This document shows, piece after piece, positions 46,755 through 55,450 of a DNA stretch of 64,000 nt (position 1 is its first letter; every line of letters starts with the position of its first letter). The DNA is from Petrimonas sulfuriphila (GTDB lineage Bacteria; Bacteroidota; Bacteroidia; Bacteroidales; Dysgonomonadaceae). The translations under genes were made by a program, and so were the position numbers. Below the pieces are notes generated by a model. That model had not been told where the DNA came from, searched no databases, and was given only the letters and a program-made list of their open reading frames with translations. The stretch covers positions 2,170,001-2,234,000 of the forward strand of contig CP073276.1 in NCBI GenBank assembly GCA_038561985.1, in the 5' to 3' direction.

Positions 46755-46790
46755 GGTTTTTATTCGTTGATTTTCAATAATTTGCATATC

Positions 46791-46819
46791 TTGTTAATGG
46801 GCTGCATAAAGTAACTTTG
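46791..46819 (+). promoter_or_regulatory. Integrase promoter (TTG...TAACTTTG)
   Basis: TTG at 46791-46793, 18-base spacer, TAACTTTG at 46812-46819, about 21 bases before the integrase ATG. Confidence 0.55.
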
Positions 46820-46840
46820 CAAAACTAAATTTTAAAGCCC

Positions 46841-48088
46841 ATGAATGTAATTAAATCAACGTTCAATTTGCTTTTTGTAATCAGAAGGCACAGGCTTCTT
46901 AAGAATGGAGAAGCCCCTATTTATTTACGTGTTACGGTAAACGGAGAGGTTGCCGATATTACCACTAAACGGAGTATTCAGGCCAAGATGTGGGATCAAC
47001 GTCGGGAATCCAGTTCCGGAAAGACGGTAAAAGACCGAGAGTTGAATCACTATCTCGAAACGCTCAAAATGCGGATGTATCAAATCCACCGTACTTTTGA
47101 GATTGACGGCAGACAGATTACTGCGAAAGCTTTGCGTGATAGTTTCTATGGTCGGGATGAAAATGATAAAACCATTGTAGATGTTTATCGGGAGCATAAC
47201 AAGAAATGCCGTGCATTGATCGGTATTGATTTTACCAAATCTACCGTCGAAAAATTTGACACCTCGTTATCTCATCTTCAGGAATACATGCAACACCAAT
47301 ATGGCAAAGATGATATGCTCTTATCGGAGATTAACAGTCAATTTGTAAGCGATTTCGATTTCTATCTGAAAACCGTTCGTAAGTGCCAGAATAATTCCAG
47401 TATCAAGCATTTGAAAAACTTGAAGAAAATCATCCGCATTGCTTTGGCAAACGACTGGATGAAAAAAGACCCTTTCTTTGGAATCCAATTCAAGCATGAT
47501 GAAACCCATGTGGAATTTCTTACGCAGGAAGAATTGGAGCGGATTATGAATAAGGAGTTCACTCTGCCACGCCTCGCCCTTGTGAGGGATGTTTTCGTTT
47601 TTTGTGCTTTCACCGGTTTGGCATTTATAGATGTCAAGAATCTCACTTCGGAACATCTGATGAAAGATAACAATGGCGCATTATGGATTCGAAAGCCACG
47701 GCAGAAGACCGGTAACATGAGTAATATTCCGGTATTGTCTGTTACAAAGGGATTGATAGAGAAATATGCCAATCATCCTGAATGCGTGAAAAAGAATGTA
47801 TTGCTCCCTGTCATGAGTAATCAAAAACTCAATGCCTATCTGAAAGAAATTGCCGACTTGTGCGGAATCAAGAAAAAACTAAGCACCCACGTAGCCCGAC
47901 ATACCGCAGCTACCGTTGTTTTCTTAGCCAATAATGTGTCGATGGAGAATGTTGCCAAGATACTCGGACATTCCAATACGAAAATGACCCAGCATTACGC
48001 CAAGGTTCTCGACCAGTCAATTATGCGGGATATGGCTGACGTGGAAAAATGCTTTGGTGGTTTATCAGTCGAAAAAGGAAAAGAATAA
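46841..48088 (+). CDS. Tyrosine-type site-specific integrase
   Basis: 415 aa. N-terminal arm-binding domain (FLFVIRRHRLLKNGEAP-like region), SAM-like core-binding domain (about 105-210) and catalytic domain with HVARHTAATVVFLANN, LGHSNTKMTQHYAKV and the nucleophile Tyr in HYAKV. In the first box the usual Arg is replaced by Ala (CAFTGLAFIDVKNL), as in many Bacteroidetes CTn/NBU-type integrases such as IntDOT. Beside tRNA-Asp, it is the integration/excision enzyme of the element that fills the rest of the window. Confidence 0.93.
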   Translation: MNVIKSTFNLLFVIRRHRLLKNGEAPIYLRVTVNGEVADITTKRSIQAKMWDQRRESSSGKTVKDRELNHYLETLKMRMYQIHRTFEIDGRQITAKALRDSFYGRDENDKTIVDVYREHNKKCRALIGIDFTKSTVEKFDTSLSHLQEYMQHQYGKDDMLLSEINSQFVSDFDFYLKTVRKCQNNSSIKHLKNLKKIIRIALANDWMKKDPFFGIQFKHDETHVEFLTQEELERIMNKEFTLPRLALVRDVFVFCAFTGLAFIDVKNLTSEHLMKDNNGALWIRKPRQKTGNMSNIPVLSVTKGLIEKYANHPECVKKNVLLPVMSNQKLNAYLKEIADLCGIKKKLSTHVARHTAATVVFLANNVSMENVAKILGHSNTKMTQHYAKVLDQSIMRDMADVEKCFGGLSVEKGKE

Positions 48089-48121
48089 TCAAGGAGGTGG
48101 GGGTAGTTTGGAGACAGTCAG

Positions 48122-48421
48122 TTATTTCCAGCTATCCCGATACCCTTCTTCCAGCAATTTCTCTATATCCGAAGCCCGATACAAAATTTTTCCTCCCAAC
48201 TTGATATAAGGGATACGTCCTTCATTTCTGTAGTCTTGGAGACTTCTCCGGCTTAATTTCAATTTCTTTGATAACTCTTCGTCTGTATAGAAACTCTCTC
48301 CGTTCAAAGTCGGTTTGCGACTGACGAATAGGCGTTCCATTGCCGACGCAAGACGATCCAATGAAAGAAAAAAAGATTTTACCCTTTCATTGTTCTCTGG
48401 TGTAATTAACTCATTGCTCAT
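48122..48421 (-). CDS. Helix-turn-helix protein (excisionase-like)
   Basis: 99 aa. HTH_17 domain: FYTDEELSKKLKLSRRSLQD, YRNEGRIPYIKLGGKILYRA, then SDIEKLLEEG. Related small proteins next to Bacteroidetes integrases act as excision or regulatory factors. It is the second of two leftward HTH genes, 18 bp after the first. Confidence 0.85.
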   Translation of the reverse strand: MSNELITPENNERVKSFFLSLDRLASAMERLFVSRKPTLNGESFYTDEELSKKLKLSRRSLQDYRNEGRIPYIKLGGKILYRASDIEKLLEEGYRDSWK

Positions 48422-48439
48422 ATTCTTGTTTTTAATTGG

Positions 48440-48754
48440 TTATATCTTCCTCCCTGTTTTATATGCCACCTGTTTCCGCTTTTTTTCAACGAGTGGCAGA
48501 ATACGTTCCACGTCGGCAGGTTTGTAATAAATCTTGTGATTGATTTGGGAGTAAGCCAGCGTTCCATTATCCCGAAATGTTTGTAACGTTCTCGGAGATA
48601 TATTCAGAAGTAGGCATACGTCCTGATTGTCTAACCACTCTTTCATGTCCTTGTCGCTATGCAAGCGGCAGAGATGTTCCATTCGGGCTGCAAAGCTCTC
48701 GAATTTCGAAAGCATCGCCTCGAATGTTTTAGCTTCAATATTTACAATATCCAT
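48440..48754 (-). CDS. Helix-turn-helix protein
   Basis: 104 aa. HTH_17 domain in the C-terminal half: WLDNQDVCLLLNISPRTLQT, FRDNGTLAYSQINHKIYYKP, ADVERILPLVEKKRK. Paralogous in layout to the gene at 48122. Likely part of the element's excision control. Confidence 0.85.
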   Translation of the reverse strand: MDIVNIEAKTFEAMLSKFESFAARMEHLCRLHSDKDMKEWLDNQDVCLLLNISPRTLQTFRDNGTLAYSQINHKIYYKPADVERILPLVEKKRKQVAYKTGRKI

Positions 48755-49118
48755 ATGTTTTAGTTTCTGTTCTTGATATTTTTTGACGAAGGAAAGAAGA
48801 AAATACCATACTACAATGGGTTGGTAATGAGATGGAAGTGTGTGGCGTCGATTTGACTATGCACGAAGCCAATATTTGATATGTTTGATAGACAAAGTAT
48901 CTCGAATAAAGAGAATAGTAGGACTAATTCTTGTCTACTCTGCATAATGATGAAGTTTGCACCCTCTGCAATGAGACCAATATTGAAATATATTACAGAA
49001 TATCCCATATGAATCCAGCGTAAATACAATACTGATTAATAGACTTTTCTTTGCAAGCGACAATCGGTTTACTGTATATACAGCAGCCGTAATATTCACT
49101 TATAAAAGACTGAAAAGT
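48755..49118. other. Intergenic region between HTH genes and DUF3408 gene
   Basis: 364 bp, AT-rich, with no supported gene. It must hold divergent promoters for the leftward HTH pair and the rightward mobilization genes. No strong TAnnTTTG match stands out. Confidence 0.4.
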
Positions 49119-49682
49119 ATGGAAAGAAAAGAAGCGAACAGTGCAATGCAAAGAAAAGGTAGTGAGAAGAAACAAGTACCGGGTGATTTTAATCCCCTGA
49201 TGCCAGGGAGCGTAAAACGGAGAACACCGGAAGATTCTGATTCCTCAATTAAAAAACTTCTTCCAAATGATTTGATGGATAGTTTCGGTAGAGATGCTGA
49301 TGATGCAAGTGGTACAAACGATAGTGTTTATACTAACGATACTGTCAATACAACCGAAACTGATAAAACGATTGAAACTGATGAAATTATGTCTTCGGAA
49401 CCAAAAGTATCTACCACACCAAAAGTTCCGACTGTGCCCAAGCGTATCAGTAGCAAGCATCGGAAAGAATCATTGGATGAATATCGTGACACCTTCTTGC
49501 AAGTTCCGAAGCTGGATGACCGTAAACCGGTCTTTGTCAGCCGTGAGGTGCGGGATCGGCTGGATGAGATCGTCCGTAAATTAGGCGGACGGCGATTGAG
49601 TGTGTCGGGCTTTGTAGAGAATTTAGCCCGTCATCACCTGAGCGCATACCATGAAGATATCGAGGTATGGCGAAAGTTGTAA
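49119..49682 (+). CDS. DUF3408 (conjugation-associated) protein
   Basis: 187 aa. The N-terminal ~110 residues are low-complexity and Thr/Asp/Glu-rich (TNDTVNTTETDKTIETDEI). The C-terminal 70 residues match DUF3408, with a ribbon-helix-helix-like end (FVSREVRDRLDEIVRKLGGR, then LSVSGFVENLARHHL). DUF3408 proteins are found in Bacteroidetes conjugative and mobilizable elements near oriT. Confidence 0.82.
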   Translation: MERKEANSAMQRKGSEKKQVPGDFNPLMPGSVKRRTPEDSDSSIKKLLPNDLMDSFGRDADDASGTNDSVYTNDTVNTTETDKTIETDEIMSSEPKVSTTPKVPTVPKRISSKHRKESLDEYRDTFLQVPKLDDRKPVFVSREVRDRLDEIVRKLGGRRLSVSGFVENLARHHLSAYHEDIEVWRKL

Positions 49683-49689
49683 CCTCCGG

Positions 49690-50034
49690 TTACGAAAGGA
49701 TAAGCTGTGATATCTTGCAGCTTATCTTTTCTAATGGAACATGGGATGTTCGGGAGCAAGGTAATCGCACGGGTAACCCAAAAATCCCTGAGGGGCTTTT
49801 CCGGTTCCTCCAGTGCATACCTTGCCCTGCGGGGCTGCGACCTTTAAAACCCGCTCCCGATGGTCGGCAGGTTCAAGGTCGCTTGACAATCCCTTTGCGA
49901 TGCTCCCGATGGTCTCATTGCTTTAGGATTGTCGTGCAAGCCTGCGTTTCATCTCCCGTTGGTCGCTTCCTCTTTGGCTTGCACGGCTATCTGCATAGCC
50001 GGAAAAATTCCATAACCATTAAAAGATAAATATT
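49690..50034 (+). other. Candidate oriT region (GC-rich, nested inverted repeats)
   Basis: Noncoding stretch just upstream of mobC and the relaxase gene. Contains direct repeats gctcccgatggtc at 49853-49865 and 49902-49914 and a variant (ctcccgttggtc, 49953-49964). Inverted pairs are gacaatcc/ggattgtc (49885-49892 with 49926-49933) and cgtgcaag/cttgcacg (49933-49940 with 49978-49985). This organisation and its position are those of an origin of transfer. Confidence 0.6.
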
Positions 50035-50385
50035 ATGGAAAACAGAGAGAGAAATAAACGAAAGCGAGGTCGTCCTGCGAAAGAAAAAACGAAACTATCC
50101 ACTTCGATTAATCTCAAATTGACCGAGGCGGATTTCAATAGAATAAGGGAGAAAGCGGAAAAATTAGGTATGAAAGCCACACAATATGTTCGGGAAATGG
50201 TACTTAAAGGAAGTGTTAAATCTCGTTTTACGTTAGAAGAACTCGACTTAATGCGTAAGTTGGCAGGTATAGCAAACAACCTAAATCAGATTGCTAAAAA
50301 GGCAAATCAGGCCGGATATATTATGGAAGCAATTGAGATAATGAAGATTATGAGCCAAATCAAAAGTATATTGAATGATCGCTAA
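50035..50385 (+). CDS. mobC: MobC-like relaxosome accessory protein
   Basis: 116 aa. Basic N-terminus (NKRKRGRPAKEKTKLST), a ribbon-helix-helix-like part (INLKLTEADFNRIREKAEKL) and the MobC tail (LAGIANNLNQIAKKANQAGY). Binds oriT and helps the relaxase. It overlaps the relaxase gene by 11 bp. Confidence 0.85.
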   Translation: MENRERNKRKRGRPAKEKTKLSTSINLKLTEADFNRIREKAEKLGMKATQYVREMVLKGSVKSRFTLEELDLMRKLAGIANNLNQIAKKANQAGYIMEAIEIMKIMSQIKSILNDR

Positions 50386-51562
50386 GAATATCAAAGGGAA
50401 GTCATTCAAAGGCTGTGTTCGTTATGTGATGAACGATACCGCTCAATTGCTCGAAGTGGAAGGTGTAGTGGCAGGAACGTCTGAAGAAATTATTCGCAGT
50501 TTTGTCATGCAACGTTCCGGTAGGAGAGAAGTAAAGCAACCTGTCGGACACATCCCTATATCGTTTGCTCCTGAAGATAAGGAGCGGATGACGAATGATT
50601 TTATGGTACAATTGGTCAAAGAATATATGGAAGAAATGGGTATCCGCAATACCCAATATATTATTGTCCGCCATCATAATACCGGTAATGAGCATCTGCA
50701 TATTGTGTACAACCGTATCAATAACGATCTAAAATTAATATCCGTCAATCATGATTATAAGCGCAATATCAAGGTCTGCAAAAAGCTCAAAGACAAGCAT
50801 GGATTGACATACGGAAAGGGTAAGGAAAGAGTTAAGAGAGAGAAATTAAAGAATCCCGATAAGGTCAAATATCATATTTATGATACAATTAAAGCAGTTT
50901 TATCACAGTGTAAAGATGAAAAAGAACTCCAATCCTTACTTTTAAAATCGGAAATTAAGACAGAGTTTAAGTTGAAAAGAACAACGGGAGAAGTGGAAGG
51001 ATTATCATTTCGTTACGGCGATTTTTCTTTCAAAGGTTCCCAAGTGGATAGGAAATTTAGTTACGGAAACCTCAAGAAAGTGTTTCAGAAGAATCAATCA
51101 GAAGAGAAAAAACAAGTATCTCAAATCGAAGAAAACCGTGTTATACGGGGAATCGAGATTACTCTCGCACAAGAAACAGTATTGAGAAATGGCGGATGGA
51201 TTTATCTTGAAAACATGAATCGAAATAACGGAAAAGGTAAATTTTCCTCGTTTGTTTTTCTCAACGACGAAAAGAATAAACTCTTTTTCAGCAATGAACA
51301 TCCCGATACATTTGTACGGTATGGGAAATACGAAATGCGTTTGAGAGACAAGATACTTGTGGAAAACGGTCAGGTTGTCAAAGCAAAAGTTAAATGGTAT
51401 GGCATCGGGAGTTATGCTTATCCGTATCTTTGGAAAACAAATAAAACTGATTCTCAATATCAGGAAGCGTGGGATGATCCGAGATTGTCGAAATTCCAAA
51501 TGAGCGAAGCTAAACAAAAACAGCCTATTGTCTTAAATAAGAATAGAGGGAAAAAGATATAG
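50375..51562 (+). CDS. Relaxase/mobilization nuclease (MobA/VirD2 family)
   Basis: 395 aa. The N-terminal ~200 residues are the relaxase domain: catalytic Tyr candidate in CVRYVMND, and the metal-binding HxH motif in NTGNEHLHIVYNRI. It nicks oriT and pilots the strand during transfer. No transfer apparatus genes are in the window, so the element is mobilizable with help rather than self-transmissible, as far as can be seen. Confidence 0.9.
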   Translation: MIAKNIKGKSFKGCVRYVMNDTAQLLEVEGVVAGTSEEIIRSFVMQRSGRREVKQPVGHIPISFAPEDKERMTNDFMVQLVKEYMEEMGIRNTQYIIVRHHNTGNEHLHIVYNRINNDLKLISVNHDYKRNIKVCKKLKDKHGLTYGKGKERVKREKLKNPDKVKYHIYDTIKAVLSQCKDEKELQSLLLKSEIKTEFKLKRTTGEVEGLSFRYGDFSFKGSQVDRKFSYGNLKKVFQKNQSEEKKQVSQIEENRVIRGIEITLAQETVLRNGGWIYLENMNRNNGKGKFSSFVFLNDEKNKLFFSNEHPDTFVRYGKYEMRLRDKILVENGQVVKAKVKWYGIGSYAYPYLWKTNKTDSQYQEAWDDPRLSKFQMSEAKQKQPIVLNKNRGKKI

Positions 51563-51662
51563 ATATTCCTATTCTGCAAGGTTATAACCTTTGTTTTTTA
51601 TTTAGTGTTTAAAGCGTGGTGTTTAGATTAACAATTTCTTATATTTATCCAGTTTAATTTCC

Positions 51663-51670
51663 TATATTTG
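51663..51670 (+). promoter_or_regulatory. -7 box (TATATTTG) upstream of the defence cargo
   Basis: TATATTTG about 23 bases before the small XRE-type gene, preceded by AT-rich sequence with a possible -33 (AGTTTAA). Likely the promoter from which the HTH, HAD and hsdM genes are read. Confidence 0.55.
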
Positions 51671-51692
51671 CCTTTTATAACATCACCACAAA

Positions 51693-51893
51693 ATGAACCG
51701 GATAAAAGAAGTATTACAGGAAAGAGGGATTAAACAGACATGGCTTGCAGAGAAGCTCGGTAAGAGTTTCAAGATTGTGAACAGCTATGCTTGCAATCGA
51801 ATCCAGCCCCCATTGGAAACTTTATATCAGATTGCAGAAATACTACAGGTGAGTGTGAAAGATTTAATTGTCGATAATAAAGAAGAAAAATGA
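51693..51893 (+). CDS. XRE-type helix-turn-helix regulator
   Basis: 66 aa. A complete HTH_3 domain: IKQTWLAEKLGKSFKIVNSY, ACNRIQPPLETLYQIAEIL, QVSVKDLIVDN. Small XRE proteins precede many type I restriction-modification operons in Bacteroidetes and likely act as controller proteins. Confidence 0.88.
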   Translation: MNRIKEVLQERGIKQTWLAEKLGKSFKIVNSYACNRIQPPLETLYQIAEILQVSVKDLIVDNKEEK

Positions 51894-51897
51894 GAAT

Positions 51898-52754
51898 ATG
51901 GCTAAGAAGAGTACTATAGCATTGATATACGATTTTGATGGTACATTATCTCCCGGCAATATGCAGGAGTTTGGTTTTATTCAAGCAATAGGGAAAGATA
52001 CTAAAAGTTTTTGGGAGCAAAACAAGAAACTGTCGGAAGAAAATGATGCCAGTGGCATTTTGTGCTATATGTATTTAATGCTACAGAAAGCGCAAGCCGA
52101 AAATATTTCGTTGTCCAGAAGTTCTTTCCGGAAATTCGGGAGAGATGTGGAATTGTTTAAAGGTGTTCAGGATTGGTTTAAGCTTATCAACGACTATGGA
52201 AAAAGTGTTGGGGTAAATATTGAGCATTATATTAACTCCTCGGGCTTGACAGAAATGATAGAGGGCACTTCTATAGCCAAAGAATTCAAGAAAATCTATG
52301 CTTGTTCCTTTTGTATGATGTCGATGGCAAGGCTGTTTGGCCAGCCGTTGCAGTCGATTACACCGCAAAAACACAATTCTTATTCAAAATCAATAAAGGT
52401 ATTGAGAGGATCAGTGATAATAAGAGGATAAATGAATATGTAGCAGAAGAAGACAGGCCCATTCCTTTCAAAAACATGATCTACTTTGGAGATGGAGAGA
52501 CAGACATTCCTTGTATGAAGTTGATAAAAGAACAAGGAGGTCATTCTATTGCCGTGTATAAACCGGGATCGACAAAAAAGAAAACAGCAGCTAAATTGAT
52601 AAATGAAAATCGTGTCAATTTTGTATGTTCTGCGGATTACTCGGAAAATAAAGAAGTGCATAATGTCGTCAAAACTATTATTGATAAAATAAAAGCAGAT
52701 ACGGAATTCCATAATTTACAGAAAAAACATAAAACGAAAGCAGTTAAAAAATAA
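51898..52754 (+). pseudogene. HAD-superfamily hydrolase, split by a frameshift
   Basis: About 285 aa if repaired. The first part begins with the HAD motif I (ALIYDFDGTLSPGNMQEFG) and runs to IYACSF near 52310. It then continues in the +1 frame as LYDVDGKAVWPAVAVDYTAK to motif IV (MIYFGDGETDIPCMKLI). The break is in a short T-run (tccttttgtatg); one extra T would restore a continuous frame. Either a recent mutation or a sequencing slip. HAD phosphatases of this type often sit beside hsd genes. Confidence 0.8.
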
Positions 52755-52757
52755 GAG

Positions 52758-54326
52758 ATGGCTAAAAAAGCAAATCAAAAAAAAGATAAACCGATAGAAG
52801 TCAGTTTGTGGGAGTCAGCAAACAAATTACGCGGGAGCGTAGAGCCTTCCGAGTATAAACACGTTGTGCTGGGATTGATATTTCTTAAATTTGTCAGTGA
52901 TAAGTTTGAAGAACACCGGGCAAAGTTGATCGCAGAAGGGAAAGGGAAATACATAGAAATTCCTGAATTCTATAATATGAGCAATGTATTCTTTCTGAAA
53001 GAAATATCCCGTTGGAGTTATATACAGGAAAAAGCCAAACAGGATGATCTCGCCTTGATTATTGATACCGCCTTGCACACCATAGAGAAAGACAACAAAA
53101 GCTTGAAAGGAGCTTTGCCCGACAACTATTTTTCCCGCTTAGGATTGGAATCGTCTAAATTGGCTTCCTTGATTGATGAAATCAATGAAATAAATACGCT
53201 GAAAGATAAAGAGCAGGATGTGGTCGGGCGTGTCTATGAATATTTCTTGTCCAAGTTTGCATTAGCCGAGGGAAAGGGGAAAGGCGAATTTTACACCCCT
53301 AAAAGTATTGTGAACTTGATTGCTGAAATGATTCAACCCTACAAAGGAATCATTTACGATCCTGCTTGTGGTTCCGGTGGTATGTTTGTGCAATCGGTAA
53401 GGTTTATCGAAAGCCATAATGGGAACAAAAAGGAAGTGTCGATTTATGGGCAGGAATATACCAATACCACCTATAAATTGGCAAAAATGAATTTAGCTAT
53501 ACGGGGAATTTCTGCCAATTTAGGAGCCAAAGCTGCCAATACATTCTCGGATGATCAGCATAAGGATTTGAAAGCTGACTATATTATGGCAAATCCACCA
53601 TTTAACCAAAAAGATTGGAGAGGTGAAAATGAATTATTAGACGATCCACGTTGGGAAGGGTATGATGTGCCTCCAAAAAGTAATGCCAATTACGGTTGGA
53701 TTCTCAATATGGCAAGTAAACTCTCTGACAATGGAGTAGCCGGTTTTATTCTTGCCAATGGAGCATTGAGTGGAGGTGGCGATGAATATAAAATACGTAG
53801 AAAGCTTATTGAGAATGATTTGGTGGAAGCTATTGTTATTATTCCAAGGAATACATTTTATACTACGGATATTAGTGTAACGCTTTGGATCTTAAATAAG
53901 AACAAAAAAGAGAGAGTTGTAGAAATAAATGGAAATGTAAGATATTATCGTAATCGGGAGAAAGAAGTTCTTTTTATGGATTTAAGACGGTGGGGGCAGG
54001 AATTTGAGAAGATGTATGTTGAACTCTCAGGTGATGAAATTGCTAAAGTCGCAGAGAATTACCATAATTGGCAACAGAAAGAGTATGGGACAGTTTATAA
54101 TAATATACCGGAATTTTGTTACTCTGCCCATTTTGATGAAATTGCAGCTAATGATTTTTCATTGGTTCCAAGTAAATACATCGAATTTATTGACCAGGAT
54201 AGTGGTATAGATTTCGATGCCGAGATGAAACGTATTCAAAAGGATTTTAGGGAATTGTTGAAAGAGGAAAGAGCTTCGCAAGAAGAGCTGGTTAATGCAT
54301 TTAAAATTTTGGGATATGAATTATGA
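52758..54326 (+). CDS. hsdM: Type I restriction-modification system, methyltransferase subunit
   Basis: 522 aa. N-terminal HsdM helix bundle (LWESANKLRGSVEPSEYKHV), SAM-binding motif IYDPACGSGGMFVQS near residue 200 and catalytic NPPF (IMANPPFNQKDW). It methylates adenine in the target recognised by HsdS. The start is 4 bp after the HAD stop, and it overlaps hsdS by 4 bp. Confidence 0.95.
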   Translation: MAKKANQKKDKPIEVSLWESANKLRGSVEPSEYKHVVLGLIFLKFVSDKFEEHRAKLIAEGKGKYIEIPEFYNMSNVFFLKEISRWSYIQEKAKQDDLALIIDTALHTIEKDNKSLKGALPDNYFSRLGLESSKLASLIDEINEINTLKDKEQDVVGRVYEYFLSKFALAEGKGKGEFYTPKSIVNLIAEMIQPYKGIIYDPACGSGGMFVQSVRFIESHNGNKKEVSIYGQEYTNTTYKLAKMNLAIRGISANLGAKAANTFSDDQHKDLKADYIMANPPFNQKDWRGENELLDDPRWEGYDVPPKSNANYGWILNMASKLSDNGVAGFILANGALSGGGDEYKIRRKLIENDLVEAIVIIPRNTFYTTDISVTLWILNKNKKERVVEINGNVRYYRNREKEVLFMDLRRWGQEFEKMYVELSGDEIAKVAENYHNWQQKEYGTVYNNIPEFCYSAHFDEIAANDFSLVPSKYIEFIDQDSGIDFDAEMKRIQKDFRELLKEERASQEELVNAFKILGYEL

Positions 54327-55450
54327 AACTGAATAACTACAAACGTATTGGAGATTATATACATTTGGTGGATAACCGCAATAAAGATTTGGTGGTTTCA
54401 AATTTACTAGGCATCAATATTTCCAAGAATTTTATGCCTTCTGTAGCTAATACCTCTGAAACAGATTTGTCCAGATATAAAATTATTCAGAAAGGACAAT
54501 TTGCCTATAGTTCTATGCAGGTTGGAAGAGATGAAACCATTCGTATAGCTCTTTATACAGATGATAAACCAGCGATTATTTCGCCAGCTTATTCTGTAAT
54601 TGAGGTAAATGACGAAACCGAATTATTGCCTGAGTTTATGATGATGTGGTTTCATCGACCGGAATCTGATAGATACGGTTGGTTTATCAGTGATAGTAGT
54701 GTAAGGGCAAGTTTGGATTGGGAACGATTTTGTGATATACAAATCCCCATTCCCGACATAAAAGAGCAACGGAAATATGTAGCATTTTATAACGGTTTGC
54801 TCAACAACCAAAAATGCTATGAAAACAGTTTGGAAGATTTACAATTGATCTGCAATCAATATATGGATTCGCTAACATACATTGAGTATAAAAAGTCTAT
54901 CGGAGAGTTGGTTGAGCTTATTGATAACAGAAATATAGATAATTCAGTAACCAATTTGTTAGGAATAAACGTCGATAAGGTTTTTATGCCTTCAAAGGCG
55001 AATGTATCAAAGACAGACTTGTCAAGATATAAAATTATACAGCAAGAACAATTTGCATATAGTGCGATGCAGGTAGGAAGAGATGAAACAGTACGAGTTG
55101 TTTTATACTCCTCCAGTGAACCTGCTATTATCTCTCCTGCTTATCTGGTTTTTAAAGTGATTGATAAGGGTATTATATTGCCTGAATTTCTGATGTTGTG
55201 GTTCTACAGACCCGAGTTTAACAGATATGGTTGGTTTATTAGTGACAGTAGTGTAAGAGCAAGTTTAGAATGGGAAAGATTTAAGGAGATTAAAATTCCA
55301 ATTCCCAACCTTCAATCACAAAAGGCAATTGTTACCATTTACCGAACTTTGGAGACGCGGAAACGTATCAATGGACAATTAAAAAGGATAATCAAACCAC
55401 TTTATCCTGTGCTAATGAGAGGAGTGGTGGAAAATATGAAAAATGATTGA
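54323..55450 (+). CDS. hsdS: Type I restriction-modification system, specificity subunit with duplicated target-recognition domains
   Basis: 375 aa. Two tandem halves (about 1-160 and 195-355) are strikingly alike: both contain ...DNRN..., NLLGIN, FMPS..., TDLSRYKIIQ, QFAYS.MQVGRDET, PAIISPAY and YGWFISDSSVRASL.WERF. Each ends in a helical spacer (IKEQRKYVAFYNGLLNNQKC and LETRKRINGQLKRIIKPL). Ordinary HsdS proteins have two different recognition domains. Two near-identical ones predict a bipartite target whose halves are inverted repeats of each other. Confidence 0.93.
   Translation: MKLNNYKRIGDYIHLVDNRNKDLVVSNLLGINISKNFMPSVANTSETDLSRYKIIQKGQFAYSSMQVGRDETIRIALYTDDKPAIISPAYSVIEVNDETELLPEFMMMWFHRPESDRYGWFISDSSVRASLDWERFCDIQIPIPDIKEQRKYVAFYNGLLNNQKCYENSLEDLQLICNQYMDSLTYIEYKKSIGELVELIDNRNIDNSVTNLLGINVDKVFMPSKANVSKTDLSRYKIIQQEQFAYSAMQVGRDETVRVVLYSSSEPAIISPAYLVFKVIDKGIILPEFLMLWFYRPEFNRYGWFISDSSVRASLEWERFKEIKIPIPNLQSQKAIVTIYRTLETRKRINGQLKRIIKPLYPVLMRGVVENMKND

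Noticed and set aside
48780-49110. Possible small genes between the HTH pair and the DUF3408 gene
   Set aside because: Only short frames with no motif; treated as promoter region.
49667-50029. Open frame of 120 codons over the oriT-like region
   Set aside because: Codon content is Pro/Arg/Cys-rich and unlike its neighbours; it overlaps the end of the DUF3408 gene, and the DNA repeats explain the sequence better.
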